NCBI GenBank assembly: GCA_029945665.1
Contig: JAQSCZ010000009.1
Location: 1 to 56,198, forward strand
Length of the DNA stretch: 56,198 bases
Direction: 5' to 3'
Origin: a bacterium
Lineage (GTDB): Bacteria; Bacteroidota; Bacteroidia; NS11-12g; UBA955
Part shown: positions 33,657 through 44,072 of the stretch, in pieces
Position numbering within the stretch: the stretch's first letter is position 1
Layout of the letters: each line of letters begins with the position of its first letter
Made by a program: the position numbers and the translations under genes
Notes under the pieces: model-generated
Databases searched by the model: none
What the model saw: the letters and a program-made list of their open reading frames with translations, nothing else
What the model was told of the DNA's origin: nothing

Positions 33657-34622
33657 ATGGCTATTTTTAACTTCTTTAAAAAAGACCAATCAAAACAGGA
33701 TTCAAATCCAAAAGAGGAAGCATTAGATAAAACTAAAGCCTCCTTTTTTAGTAAAATATCCAAAGCAATTGCCGGTAAAAACACTGTCGATGCTTCATTC
33801 CTCGATGAACTTGAAGAAATCCTAGTAAGTAGCGATGTTGGCATCGATACAACTGTCAAAATCATTGAGCGAATTGAAAAACGTGTAGCCCGCGATAAGT
33901 ACTTAAACACTTCGGAATTAAATACCATTCTCAGAGACGAGATTACCCAACTGCTTACCGAAAATAAGATTACAACAGATATTGATTTTAATCTTACTAA
34001 TGTACCTAAACCTTATGTATTAATGGTCGTAGGAGTTAACGGTGTTGGTAAAACAACAACTATTGGCAAATTGGCAAATGCCTTCACTCAAAACGGAAAG
34101 AAAGTATTATTAGCTGCCGGAGATACCTTCAGAGCAGGTGCCGTTGAGCAATTAGAAATTTGGAGTAAACGCGTGGGTTGCGACTTTTATTCAAACGGCA
34201 TGAACACCGATCCTTCTGCAGTTGCATTTGATGCTGTTAAAAAAGCCAAAGATGACAATTACGATATTGTGATACTTGATACCGCTGGTCGCTTGCACAA
34301 CAAAGTTAATCTAATGAACGAACTAAGTAAAATTAAACGTGTGATGGCTAAAGTGATAGACTACGCTCCCAATGATGTAATGCTGGTGCTCGATGCATCC
34401 ACTGGCCAGAATGCCTTTGAACAAGCCAAACATTTTACTGCAGCTACCGAAGTTACCTCCTTAGCCCTAACCAAACTTGATGGAACGGCCAAAGGTGGCG
34501 TAGTTTTGGGGGTTAGTCATCAATTCAAAATACCTGTTAGGTATATTGGAGTTGGTGAAGGTATTAATGATATAAAATTATTTGATGCCACCGATTTCGT
34601 CCATACCCTTTTTGATAATTAA
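33657..34622 (+). CDS. ftsY: Signal recognition particle receptor FtsY
   Basis: 321 residues, the NG core without a long acidic N-terminal A domain. The GTPase motifs are [10 protein letters not shown] (G1), [16 protein letters not shown] (G3) and [10 protein letters not shown] (G4). FtsY docks the SRP-ribosome complex to the Sec translocon at the inner membrane. It follows the ribosomal protein unit and is 3 nt before rimO, with which it must be co-transcribed. Confidence 0.96.
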   Translation: MAIFNFFKKDQSKQDSNPKEEALDKTKASFFSKISKAIAGKNTVDASFLDELEEILVSSDVGIDTTVKIIERIEKRVARDKYLNTSELNTILRDEITQLLTENKITTDIDFNLTNVPKPYVLMVVGVNGVGKTTTIGKLANAFTQNGKKVLLAAGDTFRAGAVEQLEIWSKRVGCDFYSNGMNTDPSAVAFDAVKKAKDDNYDIVILDTAGRLHNKVNLMNELSKIKRVMAKVIDYAPNDVMLVLDASTGQNAFEQAKHFTAATEVTSLALTKLDGTAKGGVVLGVSHQFKIPVRYIGVGEGINDIKLFDATDFVHTLFDN

Positions 34623-34625
34623 AAC

Positions 34626-35936
34626 ATGCGCACTAAAACATTAAAGACCAATAAAATAAACATTATAACCTTAGGGTGTAGTAAAAACTTGGTGGACAGT
34701 GAAGTTTTATTAAGTCAGCTGAAAGGCAACGAGATTGATGCCACACACGAATCCGAAAAAAACGATGCGAATATAATTGTTGTAAACACCTGTGGTTTTA
34801 TAGACAATGCCAAACAGGAAAGCATTGACACCATTTTGCAATATGTTGATGAAAAAGAAGCTGGTCGGATTGATAAATTATATGTTACAGGTTGTCTTTC
34901 TCACCGTTATAAAGATGAGTTAGACAGTGAAATTCCCCAAGTAGATGCTTGGTTTGGAACCCTTGAACTGCCTAATTTATTAAGAACATTAGGAGCCGAT
35001 TACAAACATGAATTAATCGGAGAGCGTTTAATTACAACCCCTCAACATTATGCTTATTTAAAAATTAGCGAAGGCTGTAACCGTCCTTGTTCATTTTGCG
35101 CAATACCTTTAATGCGCGGAAAGCACGTTAGTAAAAGCATTGAACAAATTGTATTGGAGGCCGAAAACTTAGTAAAAAACGGCACCAAAGAAATTATGTT
35201 GATTGCCCAAGACAGCACTTACTATGGCATCGACCTATATGGCGAACGCAGATTGGCTGAACTGCTTGAAAACCTATCGGCAGTTAAGGGACTTGAGTGG
35301 ATTCGCCTCCACTATGCCTACCCTTCTCAATTTCCTGAAGAAATACTGCCAATCATGGCAGCCAAAGATAATATTTGTAAATACCTCGATATTCCAGTTC
35401 AACATATTTCAGACAATGTCTTGAAAATCATGAGAAGAGGGATTACCAAACGCAGAACTTACGAAGTACTCAATAAAATTAAAGAACAAGTGCCCGGCAT
35501 TACTTTGCGCACAACAATTCTTGTGGGCCATCCCGGTGAGACTGAAGCTGATTTTGAAGAATTAAAACAATTTGTAATTGATTTTCAATTCGACCGTTTG
35601 GGTGTATTTACATATTCGCATGAGGAAAATACCCATGCGCATTCATTGGCAGATGATATTCCCGCTGAAGTAAAACAAAAGCGCGCCGAAGAATTAATGG
35701 CTTTACAAGAAGACATTTCAATCAAAAAAAACCAAGCTAAAATTGGTAAAGTATTAAAAGTTATTTTTGATCGCAAAGAAGGCAATTACTTTATTGGTAG
35801 AACAGAAGCCGATTCTCCTGAGGTAGATAATGAAGTGTTAGTAGATGCCAGCACTAATTTTGCTCGTTTAGGCGACTTTGCCAATGTAAAAATAACCCAA
35901 GCAGAATCCTTTGATTTGATTGGTGAAATTATATAA
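34626..35936 (+). CDS. rimO: Ribosomal protein S12 methylthiotransferase RimO
   Basis: 436 residues. The N-terminal MTTase domain has cysteines in LGCSKNLVDSE, NTCGF and VTGCLSHRY for the auxiliary 4Fe-4S cluster. The radical SAM motif CNRPCSFC sits in SEGCNRPCSFCAIPLMRGKH, and a C-terminal TRAM domain starts near residue 370. The SEGC context and the sequence distinguish RimO (beta-methylthiolation of Asp in S12) from MiaB. In line with ftsY and 5 nt before bshC. Confidence 0.95.
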   Translation: MRTKTLKTNKINIITLGCSKNLVDSEVLLSQLKGNEIDATHESEKNDANIIVVNTCGFIDNAKQESIDTILQYVDEKEAGRIDKLYVTGCLSHRYKDELDSEIPQVDAWFGTLELPNLLRTLGADYKHELIGERLITTPQHYAYLKISEGCNRPCSFCAIPLMRGKHVSKSIEQIVLEAENLVKNGTKEIMLIAQDSTYYGIDLYGERRLAELLENLSAVKGLEWIRLHYAYPSQFPEEILPIMAAKDNICKYLDIPVQHISDNVLKIMRRGITKRRTYEVLNKIKEQVPGITLRTTILVGHPGETEADFEELKQFVIDFQFDRLGVFTYSHEENTHAHSLADDIPAEVKQKRAEELMALQEDISIKKNQAKIGKVLKVIFDRKEGNYFIGRTEADSPEVDNEVLVDASTNFARLGDFANVKITQAESFDLIGEII

Positions 35937-35941
35937 AAAGC

Positions 35942-37531
35942 ATGAAAGAAATTGATTTAGTTTCACTTGGAACTCTATCCCTTAGCACAATCGCCTTGTT
36001 AAGAAAGGATAAAAATCTAACTGATTTGATTGGCTCTTCTCATCCCTACCTTGACCTAGAAAAAGCAATTGCAGGAAAGACTGAATTTGCTGCTAATAAA
36101 AGGCGTGATTTGGTAAATGTTTTAGAGGAAAATTACAGTCGGTTAGGTTTAAACAAGCACCCACTCATTAATTCAAATATTACAGCCCTACTCGATCAGA
36201 ACACATATACAGTTACTACTGGCCAACAATTACATTTGTTTTTAGGGCCGGCATTCATGGTTTATAAATTGCTTTCTACTATCAAGGCAGCTGAATATTA
36301 TCAACACTTACATCCCGACAAAAAATTCATTCCCATTTTTTGGTTGGCTTCCGAAGATCATGATTTTGAAGAAATTAAAGACACCCCTTTATTTGGGCAA
36401 AATTACACATGGATAACTGAGCAAAAAGGCGCTTGTGGTCGCTACCATTTAAAGGATATCCAAACTGTTTTTGAACCCTTAAAAGCGAAGCTAAGCCACG
36501 ATGTAAAAGGTCTGGAATTATTGAATTCACTTGAGTTAATTTACACTACTTCTGAAACATTATCTGACGCGACCGTAAGGCTTACGCATCAACTCTTTGC
36601 TGATTATGGTTTGTTGTGTTTGGATGCTGACAACGCGCTTTTAAAGACACATTTCAAATCAATTGTCAAGGCCGAATTATTAGACCATAAAAGTGAAATA
36701 AGTTTCAATCACTTCAGCCAAAAGATGACTGACAGTAGCCTTAGCTTACAACTAAAGAGTAGGCCAATAAATTTATTTTATTTAAAAAATGGCTTGAGAG
36801 CGAGGATTGAGCAGAATGACGAAGATTATATAGTTGTAGATTCAAGTATTCAATTCACCAAAGAGGGAATCCTTGCCGAAATTGAATCGCATCCTGAAAA
36901 TTTTAGTCCCAATGCAGTATTAAGGCCAATTTACCAAGAATGCATATTGCCAAATATCGCTTATGTAGGGGGTAATGCAGAAATAAATTATTGGCTACAG
37001 TTAAAAGAGATATTTGAACTTTATCAAACCAATGCACCACTTTTGGTACTGCGACAAAGTGTTTGGATCATAAGAAATAAACAAGTAGAATGGCTTGAGG
37101 CCAATAAAATAAGCATTGAACAACTCTTTGCAATAAAAACAGAGAAGGATAAATTGGATGTTTTTAAAAGTGAAGATGAATCCGATGAACTTTCAATTTT
37201 GATGCAACATTTTATTGATTTAAAAAACAAAATACTGCAGTATGCCGATGGGGGAAAATTACCAAATATTAAGGGATTAATAGATAGTGGCAAGAATTAT
37301 GAAAAGAGTTTAAAGGAATTAACAAAGGCTGAATTATCACTGCGGATTGAAAAAAACGATAAAAAAATAAAAAAATTAGAACAAATTCAAAATGAAGGAT
37401 TTAGCGCCAACAATATTCAAGAAAGAACCAATTACGCCCTTTCTTTTTGGATAAAAGACTATAATTATCTGAATAATTGCTTTTCAAACATCCAATATAA
37501 GCCAGGATACGGATTTTTTTTAAATATATAA
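35942..37531 (+). CDS. bshC: Bacillithiol biosynthesis cysteine-adding enzyme BshC
   Basis: 529 residues. The family motifs YTVTTGQQLHLFLGPAFMVYK (near 90-110) and IFWLASEDHDFEEIK (near 138-152, with the HD pair) are present, and the C-terminal third is a long helical region (ELTKAELSLRIEKNDKKIKK), as in BshC structures. It adds Cys to glucosaminyl-malate, the last step of bacillithiol synthesis, so the organism likely uses bacillithiol as its low-molecular-weight thiol. bshA and bshB are not in the window. Last gene of the ftsY-rimO-bshC run. Confidence 0.95.
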   Translation: MKEIDLVSLGTLSLSTIALLRKDKNLTDLIGSSHPYLDLEKAIAGKTEFAANKRRDLVNVLEENYSRLGLNKHPLINSNITALLDQNTYTVTTGQQLHLFLGPAFMVYKLLSTIKAAEYYQHLHPDKKFIPIFWLASEDHDFEEIKDTPLFGQNYTWITEQKGACGRYHLKDIQTVFEPLKAKLSHDVKGLELLNSLELIYTTSETLSDATVRLTHQLFADYGLLCLDADNALLKTHFKSIVKAELLDHKSEISFNHFSQKMTDSSLSLQLKSRPINLFYLKNGLRARIEQNDEDYIVVDSSIQFTKEGILAEIESHPENFSPNAVLRPIYQECILPNIAYVGGNAEINYWLQLKEIFELYQTNAPLLVLRQSVWIIRNKQVEWLEANKISIEQLFAIKTEKDKLDVFKSEDESDELSILMQHFIDLKNKILQYADGGKLPNIKGLIDSGKNYEKSLKELTKAELSLRIEKNDKKIKKLEQIQNEGFSANNIQERTNYALSFWIKDYNYLNNCFSNIQYKPGYGFFLNI

Positions 37532-37597
37532 TTACCTGATATTTAAATCATTAACATAGGTTATCCACAGGTTTAGCATTATATTTATGTTAATTGT

Positions 37598-37629
37598 TTT
37601 GTTTATTGTCTATGGTAAGCCTATTTTTG
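37598..37629 (+). promoter_or_regulatory. Promoter of the OmpA-family gene
   Basis: TTTG (37598-37601), 20 nt, TATTTTTG (37622-37629), a full Bacteroidota consensus. The leader to the ATG at 37657 is about 20 nt. A strong promoter fits an abundant outer membrane protein. Confidence 0.7.
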
Positions 37630-37656
37630 CACAGTTTAAGTCAGTAAATTACAAGA

Positions 37657-39171
37657 ATGAAAACAATAAAATTAGCATTTTTAACCCTAAGTATTTTAGC
37701 TTCAGCGTTCACAATGAGTGCTCAAGATAACCCAAGACAAGATCCAAATAAAACTTGGAAAAGACATTCAAGCGCTACTAAAAAATGGACCGATGGTGCA
37801 TTAAATAAGAAATCTGATTCAGGTCAGTACTTGTCTTCTGCTTATTTCCAGGATAGAAGAGCAAAAAAATGGACTGTAGGACTTATGGCAGGTGCCTCTT
37901 TGTTTTATGGTGATGCAGACAAAAAGCAATTAGGTTATGATATTGCCCCTTTCATTAAATATTCTATCTCTCAAACATTAGCTTTAAGAGCAGAATACAA
38001 CTTTGCCACTTTAAGAGGTCAAAGAGATTATCAAAACCCAACTTTGTTTAAAGACAACTTTAAATTCAAAAGCAATGTACAAGATTGGAACGTACAATTG
38101 CATTTTACTTTAGGTAATATTTCATTCTTACGTCCTTTGCGCAAAACACAATTATATATGTTTGTAGGTGTTGGTCAAGGTAGCTTTAGATCAAAAGCTG
38201 ATTTCATTGATCAAAGATTGTTCCTAGGCGACTATTATTTAACTTCATACTTCGGTCAAGGTACACCAAACCCAAATTTGGGTAAAGCAGTTACCGAAAA
38301 ATATGAAGGACGTCATATGATCGTTCCAATTGGACTAGGTTTCAAACATTATTTAAGTAAAAAATTCGACTTAGGTGTTGAATATAGACACACTTGGTTG
38401 AGAAGCGATGATATTGATGTATATAATACTGCAATATGGCAAAACAGATGGTGGGATTCTTATGGTTTCCTTCGTGCAAGTTTAGGATTTAAATTTGGTT
38501 CTAAAAATCCTCAACATTACGATTGGTTAAGTCCAGTTGAATCTATCTACGACCAAATGGCCGATGTTAAAAAGAAAACTGATTGCTTAGGTAAAGATGA
38601 TGATAATGACCACGTTTCCAATTGCTTTGACCAAGAAAATGATACCCCAGATAGCTGTATGGTATATGGTAATGGTATGGCTGTAGATACAGATAGAGAT
38701 GGTATTCCAGATTGTAAAGACAAAGAAATTACTGAATATGGTGCTACTGTTGACGAAAATGGTGTAGCAGTAGATAGCGATGGTGATGGCGTATCTGACT
38801 TCAGAGATAGAGAGTTAAATTCTTCTCCAGGTGCTTTAGTTGATAGAAATGGTATAGAAATTAAATTATGTTGCAATTGTGACAATGTAATGTTCCCTGC
38901 TATTACTATCACTAAAAATTGTTTAACCAACGAAACTAAAATGATTCTTTATCAAGTTGCCGATAAAATGAAACAGTGCCCTGATAAGAAGATTGTTATT
39001 AATGGTCCAGCTGGTAAGAGCTCAAAATACAATGCAAGTGGAAACACTAAATGTATGGATGAGATCATTAAATTCTTAAATGAGAAATTTGGTATCTCTC
39101 GTGACAGAATCATTACAAACTACAGTGGTGGAACTGAACAAAAAAATACAATTGAAATTAAAATTCAATAA
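37657..39171 (+). CDS. OmpA-family outer membrane protein with TSP3 calcium-binding repeats
   Basis: 504 residues. A signal peptide (1-22) is followed by an eight-strand-like barrel (about 70-280, from WTVGLMAGASLFYGD to LGFKFGSK). A Cys- and Asp-rich linker with thrombospondin type 3 motifs (DDDNDHVSNC, DTDRDGIPDC and DSDGDGVSDF, about 315-385) follows, then a C-terminal OmpA-like domain (about 395-504). The last domain is divergent: the usual NxxLSxxRA helix is replaced by YNASGNTKCMDEI, so the conserved Arg that binds diaminopimelate is missing and peptidoglycan binding is doubtful. Own promoter and terminator; probably abundant. Confidence 0.85.
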   Translation: MKTIKLAFLTLSILASAFTMSAQDNPRQDPNKTWKRHSSATKKWTDGALNKKSDSGQYLSSAYFQDRRAKKWTVGLMAGASLFYGDADKKQLGYDIAPFIKYSISQTLALRAEYNFATLRGQRDYQNPTLFKDNFKFKSNVQDWNVQLHFTLGNISFLRPLRKTQLYMFVGVGQGSFRSKADFIDQRLFLGDYYLTSYFGQGTPNPNLGKAVTEKYEGRHMIVPIGLGFKHYLSKKFDLGVEYRHTWLRSDDIDVYNTAIWQNRWWDSYGFLRASLGFKFGSKNPQHYDWLSPVESIYDQMADVKKKTDCLGKDDDNDHVSNCFDQENDTPDSCMVYGNGMAVDTDRDGIPDCKDKEITEYGATVDENGVAVDSDGDGVSDFRDRELNSSPGALVDRNGIEIKLCCNCDNVMFPAITITKNCLTNETKMILYQVADKMKQCPDKKIVINGPAGKSSKYNASGNTKCMDEIIKFLNEKFGISRDRIITNYSGGTEQKNTIEIKIQ

Positions 39172-39185
39172 TTAAAAATATAGAT

Positions 39186-39214
39186 AAAAAAGCCCTGCTT
39201 GTCGGGGCTTTTTT
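39186..39214 (+). terminator. Intrinsic terminator of the OmpA-family gene
   Basis: A-run, AGCCCTG (39191-39197), loop CTTGT, CGGGGCT (39203-39209), T-run; one U-G pair in the stem. It lies 15 nt after the stop. Confidence 0.88.
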
Positions 39215-39273
39215 TATGCCTGTTATATTATAGATATATCATTAGATTTCTATTTTAATCAACGAATTGGCAT

Positions 39274-39281
39274 TATCTTTG
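39274..39281 (+). promoter_or_regulatory. -7 box before the MCE gene
   Basis: TATCTTTG matches TAnnTTTG and precedes the ATG at 39307 by 25 nt. A -33 TTG at the proper distance is not evident. Confidence 0.4.
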
Positions 39282-39306
39282 TAAAAAATATTCATTCAAT
39301 AATTGC

Positions 39307-40275
39307 ATGTCTTTTAAAGTATCAAATGAAACAAAAGTGGGGGCACTCACAACAGTTGCAATTACCTTTCTGGTATTAGGTTATAATTTCATGTCAGGTC
39401 GTGGTAGTTTATTTACAAAAAGCCACACCTTGAATGCTATCTTAACTGATGTCACTGAGATTAGTAATTCTACACCAGTATTATTTAATGGCTATAAGGT
39501 TGGCAATGTAACAGAAATTGAAATGAACCAAGTGGACGGTAATTTTAAAGTTTCTTTTGATATTTCAGAGGATATTGACATTCCTGCAAATTCCAGTGTT
39601 AAGGTTGTTGCAGGTTTATTAGGAGGAAAATCTATTCTATTAACAAAAGGGAGTGATAAAACGTTAGTTACTTATGGCTCAACACTCATTACTGTAAAAG
39701 ATACAGGATTAATGGAATCTGTTGGATTAGTGGTTAAACCTTTGGCTACCAAAATCAATAGCATCGTAAATTCATTGGATAGTCTCTTATCGAATGGCGA
39801 ATTAAACCATTCAATCACATCACTAAATACCTCGCTAAAATCGTTCACAAAAACGAGTGATAATGCCTCATTGATGATGGAGCAAAGTATGCCTAAACTT
39901 AATAACATACTCAGCAATGTTGAAAGCATTACACAAAATTTAAAAAATAACGATGAAAAAATAGGTCTAATAATAGCCAATTTGCAAACGACTACAGATA
40001 ATTTAGCAGCAGCAAAAATCAAAGAAACTGTTGAAAATGCCAACAATGTACTCGGACAAGTAAGTTTAGTAATGGATAAAATTAACAAGGGTGAAGGCAC
40101 TTTGGGAATGCTTGTAAACGATAAAGAGCTTTATTCCAATTTAAATAAGACAGCTTTAGACCTTGATATCATTTTAAAGGATTTAAATAAATTTCCAGCA
40201 AAGTATATCCCAATTCCATTTACAAAAAAACAACGAAAAAAAGCCATTGAGGCAAGCAATCAAGCTAAAAAATAA
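39307..40275 (+). CDS. MlaD/MCE family lipid transport protein
   Basis: 322 residues. One N-terminal membrane helix (about 13-29) anchors it in the inner membrane. The MCE domain (about 37-115, with LNAILTDVTEISNSTPVLF and GYKVGNVTEI) faces the periplasm. A helical Ser/Thr/Asn-rich region (about 140-270) follows, as in proteins that form hexameric tunnels. The family moves phospholipids between the membranes with an MlaE permease and MlaF ATPase, which are not next to it here. A basic tail (KKQRKKAIEA) closes the protein. Confidence 0.88.
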   Translation: MSFKVSNETKVGALTTVAITFLVLGYNFMSGRGSLFTKSHTLNAILTDVTEISNSTPVLFNGYKVGNVTEIEMNQVDGNFKVSFDISEDIDIPANSSVKVVAGLLGGKSILLTKGSDKTLVTYGSTLITVKDTGLMESVGLVVKPLATKINSIVNSLDSLLSNGELNHSITSLNTSLKSFTKTSDNASLMMEQSMPKLNNILSNVESITQNLKNNDEKIGLIIANLQTTTDNLAAAKIKETVENANNVLGQVSLVMDKINKGEGTLGMLVNDKELYSNLNKTALDLDIILKDLNKFPAKYIPIPFTKKQRKKAIEASNQAKK

Positions 40276-40452
40276 TCTTTGGAAACCCCAAATATTATTT
40301 GAAATACGCAAAATAAATACTATTATTGCAACACTTAAGTGGAGCATTGCAATTTGCAAATAATTTATTCTAGTTAAGTCCCCCCACAGTATTATTTTTT
40401 GATTACCAATTTTAAGAACCCATATTTATTTTTATTTAATCCACACACATAA

Positions 40453-42357
40453 ATGGAGCGCAACGAACTATTAGCCAAATCGGAAGAAGAATTGAAAGTG
40501 ATTGGCAATGCCATTGGGGTCGAAAAAACCCTTGAAATGAACAAAGAGCAATTGATTGAGGCCATTGTTTTACTAGAAAGTGGTATTAAAACCAACGAAA
40601 ATAAACCTAAAAAACCTAGAATTTCAAAGCCAAAAATACCAGTAGATAAGTTAAACAACAATCAGAATCAAAAATCTGATACTAAACAAGTGGTTATTCC
40701 TGTTCCTGCTGACTTAAATAGCACAATTAACGATGAAATTGCCCAGTTTGAACAACCAATTATTGAAATAAATGAACCTGAGGATAATAGTAATAATAAG
40801 ATCAATTCTGAAGAACCAATCGCCTTAGAAAATCCCCCAGTTGTTAGTGAAAATGTGTTACCCGAAAGTACTGATAAAGAGATTGTAGTAAATACCACTA
40901 AGCAACACCATCAGAACCCTAACAACAATCGTCACAATCATAATAAAGAGGGCAATAACCATCCTAATAATAATGAGCAAAATGTTCACAATAACAGGAT
41001 AAACAATAACCCCAATAGTAACAAAGAAATTAATACTATTAGCAATAATAAGGAACTTAGTAATGCTAATGGAAACAAGGAGCATAATCAAGTAAACAAC
41101 AATAAAGAGCACAATAACCCTAACAATAATCAAAACAATAGCGAGGAGCATAAACAAAGACAACTAGAGCGCGAAAAGCAAGAAAAGGAAAGACAAGAAA
41201 AGGAAGCTGCCAAAAGGGACAGATTGCAACAGTTACTTGATCTTGAAGGGGTTATTACAACCCAAGGTGTTTTAGAAATCGTTCCAGATGGCTTTGGATT
41301 TTTGCGTTCACCTGATTATAGTTACCAAGCTTCACCTGATGATGTTTATTTAGCACCTAATCAAATTCGCTCAAATGGTTTGAAAACAGGTGATACCATT
41401 TTATGTTCAATTCGACCACCAAAAGAAGGTGAAAAGTATTTCGCCATGGTAAAGGTAGAACGCATCAATGGCAAAACAATTGAAGAAATTAGAGACCGTG
41501 TAAGCTTTGAGCACCTGACACCCTTATTTCCTTCCGAAAAATTAAATCTTGTAGACAAAAGAGACAACTACAGTACCAGAATAATTGATATTGTCTCGCC
41601 AATTGGTAAAGGTCAAAGAGGGCTTATAGTTGCACAACCTAAAACTGGTAAAACACAGTTATTGAAAAGTTTGGCTAATGCAATTGCAACGAATCATCCA
41701 GAGGTATACATGATCATCCTTTTGATTGATGAAAGACCGGAAGAGGTAACAGACATGGCAAGAAGTGTTAAAGCCGAAGTGGTAGCAAGTACCTTCGATG
41801 AGCCAGCAGATAAGCATGTTAAACTGGCCAATATTGTATTAGAAAAGGCAAAAAGATTAACCGAAACTGGACACGATGTCGTTATATTATTAGATTCAAT
41901 TACCCGATTGGCAAGGGCCTACAACACCGTTCAACCAGCGTCAGGCAAAATCCTTTCAGGTGGTGTTGATGCCAATGCATTACAAAAACCTAAACGCTTT
42001 TTTGGAGCTGCCCGTAATATCGAAAACGGTGGATCTCTCACGATTATAGCAACTGCATTAACGGAAACAGGCAGTAAAATGGATGAAGTAATTTTCGAAG
42101 AATTTAAAGGCACAGGTAACATGGAATTACAATTAGATCGTAAGTTAAGCAATAAACGTATCTATCCGGCCATTGATATTGTGGCTTCGAGCACAAGGAG
42201 AGAAGATATGTTGCTTGACAAGAGTACACTTCAAAAGATGTGGGTACTGCGCAATCACTTGGCCGATATGAATAGCGAAGAGGCCATGAAGACCATGATG
42301 AAGTATATGGAAGGCACCAAAGACAACAATGAATTTTTAGTGAGTATGAATGGCTAA
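40453..42357 (+). CDS. rho: Transcription termination factor Rho with long Asn/His-rich insertion
   Basis: 634 residues against about 420 in E. coli. The N-terminal helix bundle is at 1-45. Residues about 50-262 are a disordered insertion, whose core (about 146-232) has 37 Asn in 87 residues by my count with many His, followed by a charged helix ([20 protein letters not shown]). The RNA-binding cold-shock-like domain starts near 265 ([22 protein letters not shown]). The ATPase has the P-loop PKTGKT (about 395-400) and the Q- and R-loop segments. Long insertions are typical of Rho in Bacteroidota. The start is ATG at 40453. Confidence 0.96.
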   Translation: MERNELLAKSEEELKVIGNAIGVEKTLEMNKEQLIEAIVLLESGIKTNENKPKKPRISKPKIPVDKLNNNQNQKSDTKQVVIPVPADLNSTINDEIAQFEQPIIEINEPEDNSNNKINSEEPIALENPPVVSENVLPESTDKEIVVNTTKQHHQNPNNNRHNHNKEGNNHPNNNEQNVHNNRINNNPNSNKEINTISNNKELSNANGNKEHNQVNNNKEHNNPNNNQNNSEEHKQRQLEREKQEKERQEKEAAKRDRLQQLLDLEGVITTQGVLEIVPDGFGFLRSPDYSYQASPDDVYLAPNQIRSNGLKTGDTILCSIRPPKEGEKYFAMVKVERINGKTIEEIRDRVSFEHLTPLFPSEKLNLVDKRDNYSTRIIDIVSPIGKGQRGLIVAQPKTGKTQLLKSLANAIATNHPEVYMIILLIDERPEEVTDMARSVKAEVVASTFDEPADKHVKLANIVLEKAKRLTETGHDVVILLDSITRLARAYNTVQPASGKILSGGVDANALQKPKRFFGAARNIENGGSLTIIATALTETGSKMDEVIFEEFKGTGNMELQLDRKLSNKRIYPAIDIVASSTRREDMLLDKSTLQKMWVLRNHLADMNSEEAMKTMMKYMEGTKDNNEFLVSMNG

Positions 42358-42434
42358 ATCTTATAAATTAATTATCTGATTATTACATAATTAACATTTG
42401 AATAAAATTTTATAAAATTATTCATTAAAAAACA

Positions 42435-42442
42435 TACTTTTG
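42435..42442 (+). promoter_or_regulatory. -7 box before the DUF2795 gene
   Basis: TACTTTTG matches TAnnTTTG, 20 nt before the ATG at 42463. No well-spaced -33 element is visible. Confidence 0.4.
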
Positions 42443-42462
42443 CAAAATAATAGAATTATAAA

Positions 42463-42684
42463 ATGTATTGGACATTAGAATTAGTATCATATTTAGATGA
42501 TGCACCGTGGCCAGCCACAAAAGACGAACTGATAGATTATGCAATACGTTCAGGCGCTCCTATGGAAGTCGTAGAAAATTTGCAAGAACTTGAAGATGAT
42601 GGCGAACCTTATGAGACCATCGAAGAAATTTGGGGTGATTATCCCATGGATGATGATTACTTCTTCCACGAAGACGAACATTAA
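42463..42684 (+). CDS. DUF2795 small acidic protein
   Basis: 73 residues. It begins MYWTLELVSYLDDAPWPATK and continues with DELIDYAIRSGAP and VVENLQELED, a pattern highly conserved in Bacteroidota DUF2795 proteins. The C-terminus is Asp/Glu-rich. The function is unknown; the fold is expected to be small and helical. It follows rho with a gap of 105 bp and has its own -7 box. Confidence 0.82.
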   Translation: MYWTLELVSYLDDAPWPATKDELIDYAIRSGAPMEVVENLQELEDDGEPYETIEEIWGDYPMDDDYFFHEDEH

Positions 42685-42693
42685 TTTGTTCTT

Positions 42694-43881
42694 CTATCCA
42701 AAAAATGCTTTTTGACGGGTTATAGCTGACTTTACTGTCGCTTCTACTTGTATTTCCGACGATTGAAGTTGAATAGTTGGCTTCATTAATAACTTGTTCC
42801 AATCTGGCTCGTGTGATTGATAATTTACATTGCTAAAGGATTGCAGTCTATTTGACTTCGTATTAGTAGACTTCATGTAAGCATACCAATTTCCGTCATT
42901 AATCACTACATCTACTAAACCAGCTTTATACCAATTCTGAACTGTAAGTTTTACCTTTTCCGCTACCAATTTGTAATTAATCTCTTCCGAGCAGATGAAA
43001 CCTTTTTTCAATAATAACTTGTTAAGCTGAATACTATAATCTTCAGTATTTACGGCTATATCTTCTATATTAAATCCTGTGTAATAAAGATAATTATTGG
43101 CAATTTTTTGCAAAGGCTCCAAAGAATCAAATTTTATTTCAGCTCTATAAAGTGCTTTAAGTTCCATTTCAAGAGCCGAACAAGCCTCTTGCATGAATTC
43201 CAACATAGATTTGATACTAGAATCTATCTGACGACTCTCTTGGTTCCACTGGTGATAGAAATAATGCTCAACATTAATTAATAATGAGGCATCGCCAAAC
43301 ATTTTCCACAACTGATAATTAAACCAAAGAATCAAACGGCGTTGACCGTTAAAACTGAAATTATTCAAGGTATGCCATTCACAAAACTGCGACAAGGTTT
43401 TTTCTAAATGATTACCATAGTCGACCTTCAATTCCCATTCGGCAAACATTTTGACTACATGCGCTGGGCAATTTTGTTTAACAACCGCAGGTGCCGAGAA
43501 CAAATCGAAACTATTTACCTCTTCTGTCTTCTCGGCAATTAAATTTTCATAAACAGAAACATTGGTTGTTAATGTTTTTAATTCCGATAAGTGATTCACT
43601 GTCCCTTGATATTGCTCGGTTTCCTTTTTTAATAAAATATTTCTGCTTTGCTTAGATTCAAAATATTCCTGCAACAGCAAAACATCAATGTTTGGATTCA
43701 CAATACATGCATACCAAGCGGCCTTTTCTTTAACTGCTTTTTGAAGGCGTTTATTCTTTATAAGTTCGCTTACTGGTAAATTTTTAAAAATATGCGATAA
43801 TGATAACAATGCGGCATTCAATTCCTGAATAGCGGCCGTACTATTTTTATTTAATTCAATATGAGAGATATCTTGAGACAT
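42694..43881 (-). CDS. Hypothetical helical cytoplasmic protein
   Basis: 395 residues from ATG at 43881 (a TTG start at 43905 would add eight). There is no signal peptide or membrane helix. The sequence is mostly helical, with many Trp and Tyr (WFNYQLWKMFG, HYFYHQWN), and ends with a segment rich in Gln/Ser (about 340-385). I do not recognise a family or catalytic motif. It is convergent with the DUF2795 gene and separated from hflX by 190 bp with nothing recognisable. Confidence 0.6.
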   Translation of the reverse strand: MSQDISHIELNKNSTAAIQELNAALLSLSHIFKNLPVSELIKNKRLQKAVKEKAAWYACIVNPNIDVLLLQEYFESKQSRNILLKKETEQYQGTVNHLSELKTLTTNVSVYENLIAEKTEEVNSFDLFSAPAVVKQNCPAHVVKMFAEWELKVDYGNHLEKTLSQFCEWHTLNNFSFNGQRRLILWFNYQLWKMFGDASLLINVEHYFYHQWNQESRQIDSSIKSMLEFMQEACSALEMELKALYRAEIKFDSLEPLQKIANNYLYYTGFNIEDIAVNTEDYSIQLNKLLLKKGFICSEEINYKLVAEKVKLTVQNWYKAGLVDVVINDGNWYAYMKSTNTKSNRLQSFSNVNYQSHEPDWNKLLMKPTIQLQSSEIQVEATVKSAITRQKAFFG

Positions 43882-44072
43882 TTTAACGAGTACAAAGTAA
43901 ATCAATGTTTAATTGAATAGATACTTTAAACCTTAGTCGTACCGCCTCTTTATACACACTTAACAATTTAATTAAAAATCAATAATAGAACAACCGTTGT
44001 CAGCACAAGGAATTCGCAGGTGTATAGTATTTTAATCACCCCAAAAAATCAGCGGAAAACCTCTTTTAAAAT

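Noticed and set aside
40858-41163. Hydrophobic 101-codon frame on the minus strand inside rho
   Set aside because: It is the antisense reading of the Asn-rich coding stretch (AAT/AAC read back as ATT/GTT), which always looks like a membrane protein.
42358-42462. Terminator after rho
   Set aside because: AT-rich with T-runs, but no GC-bearing inverted repeat could be found.
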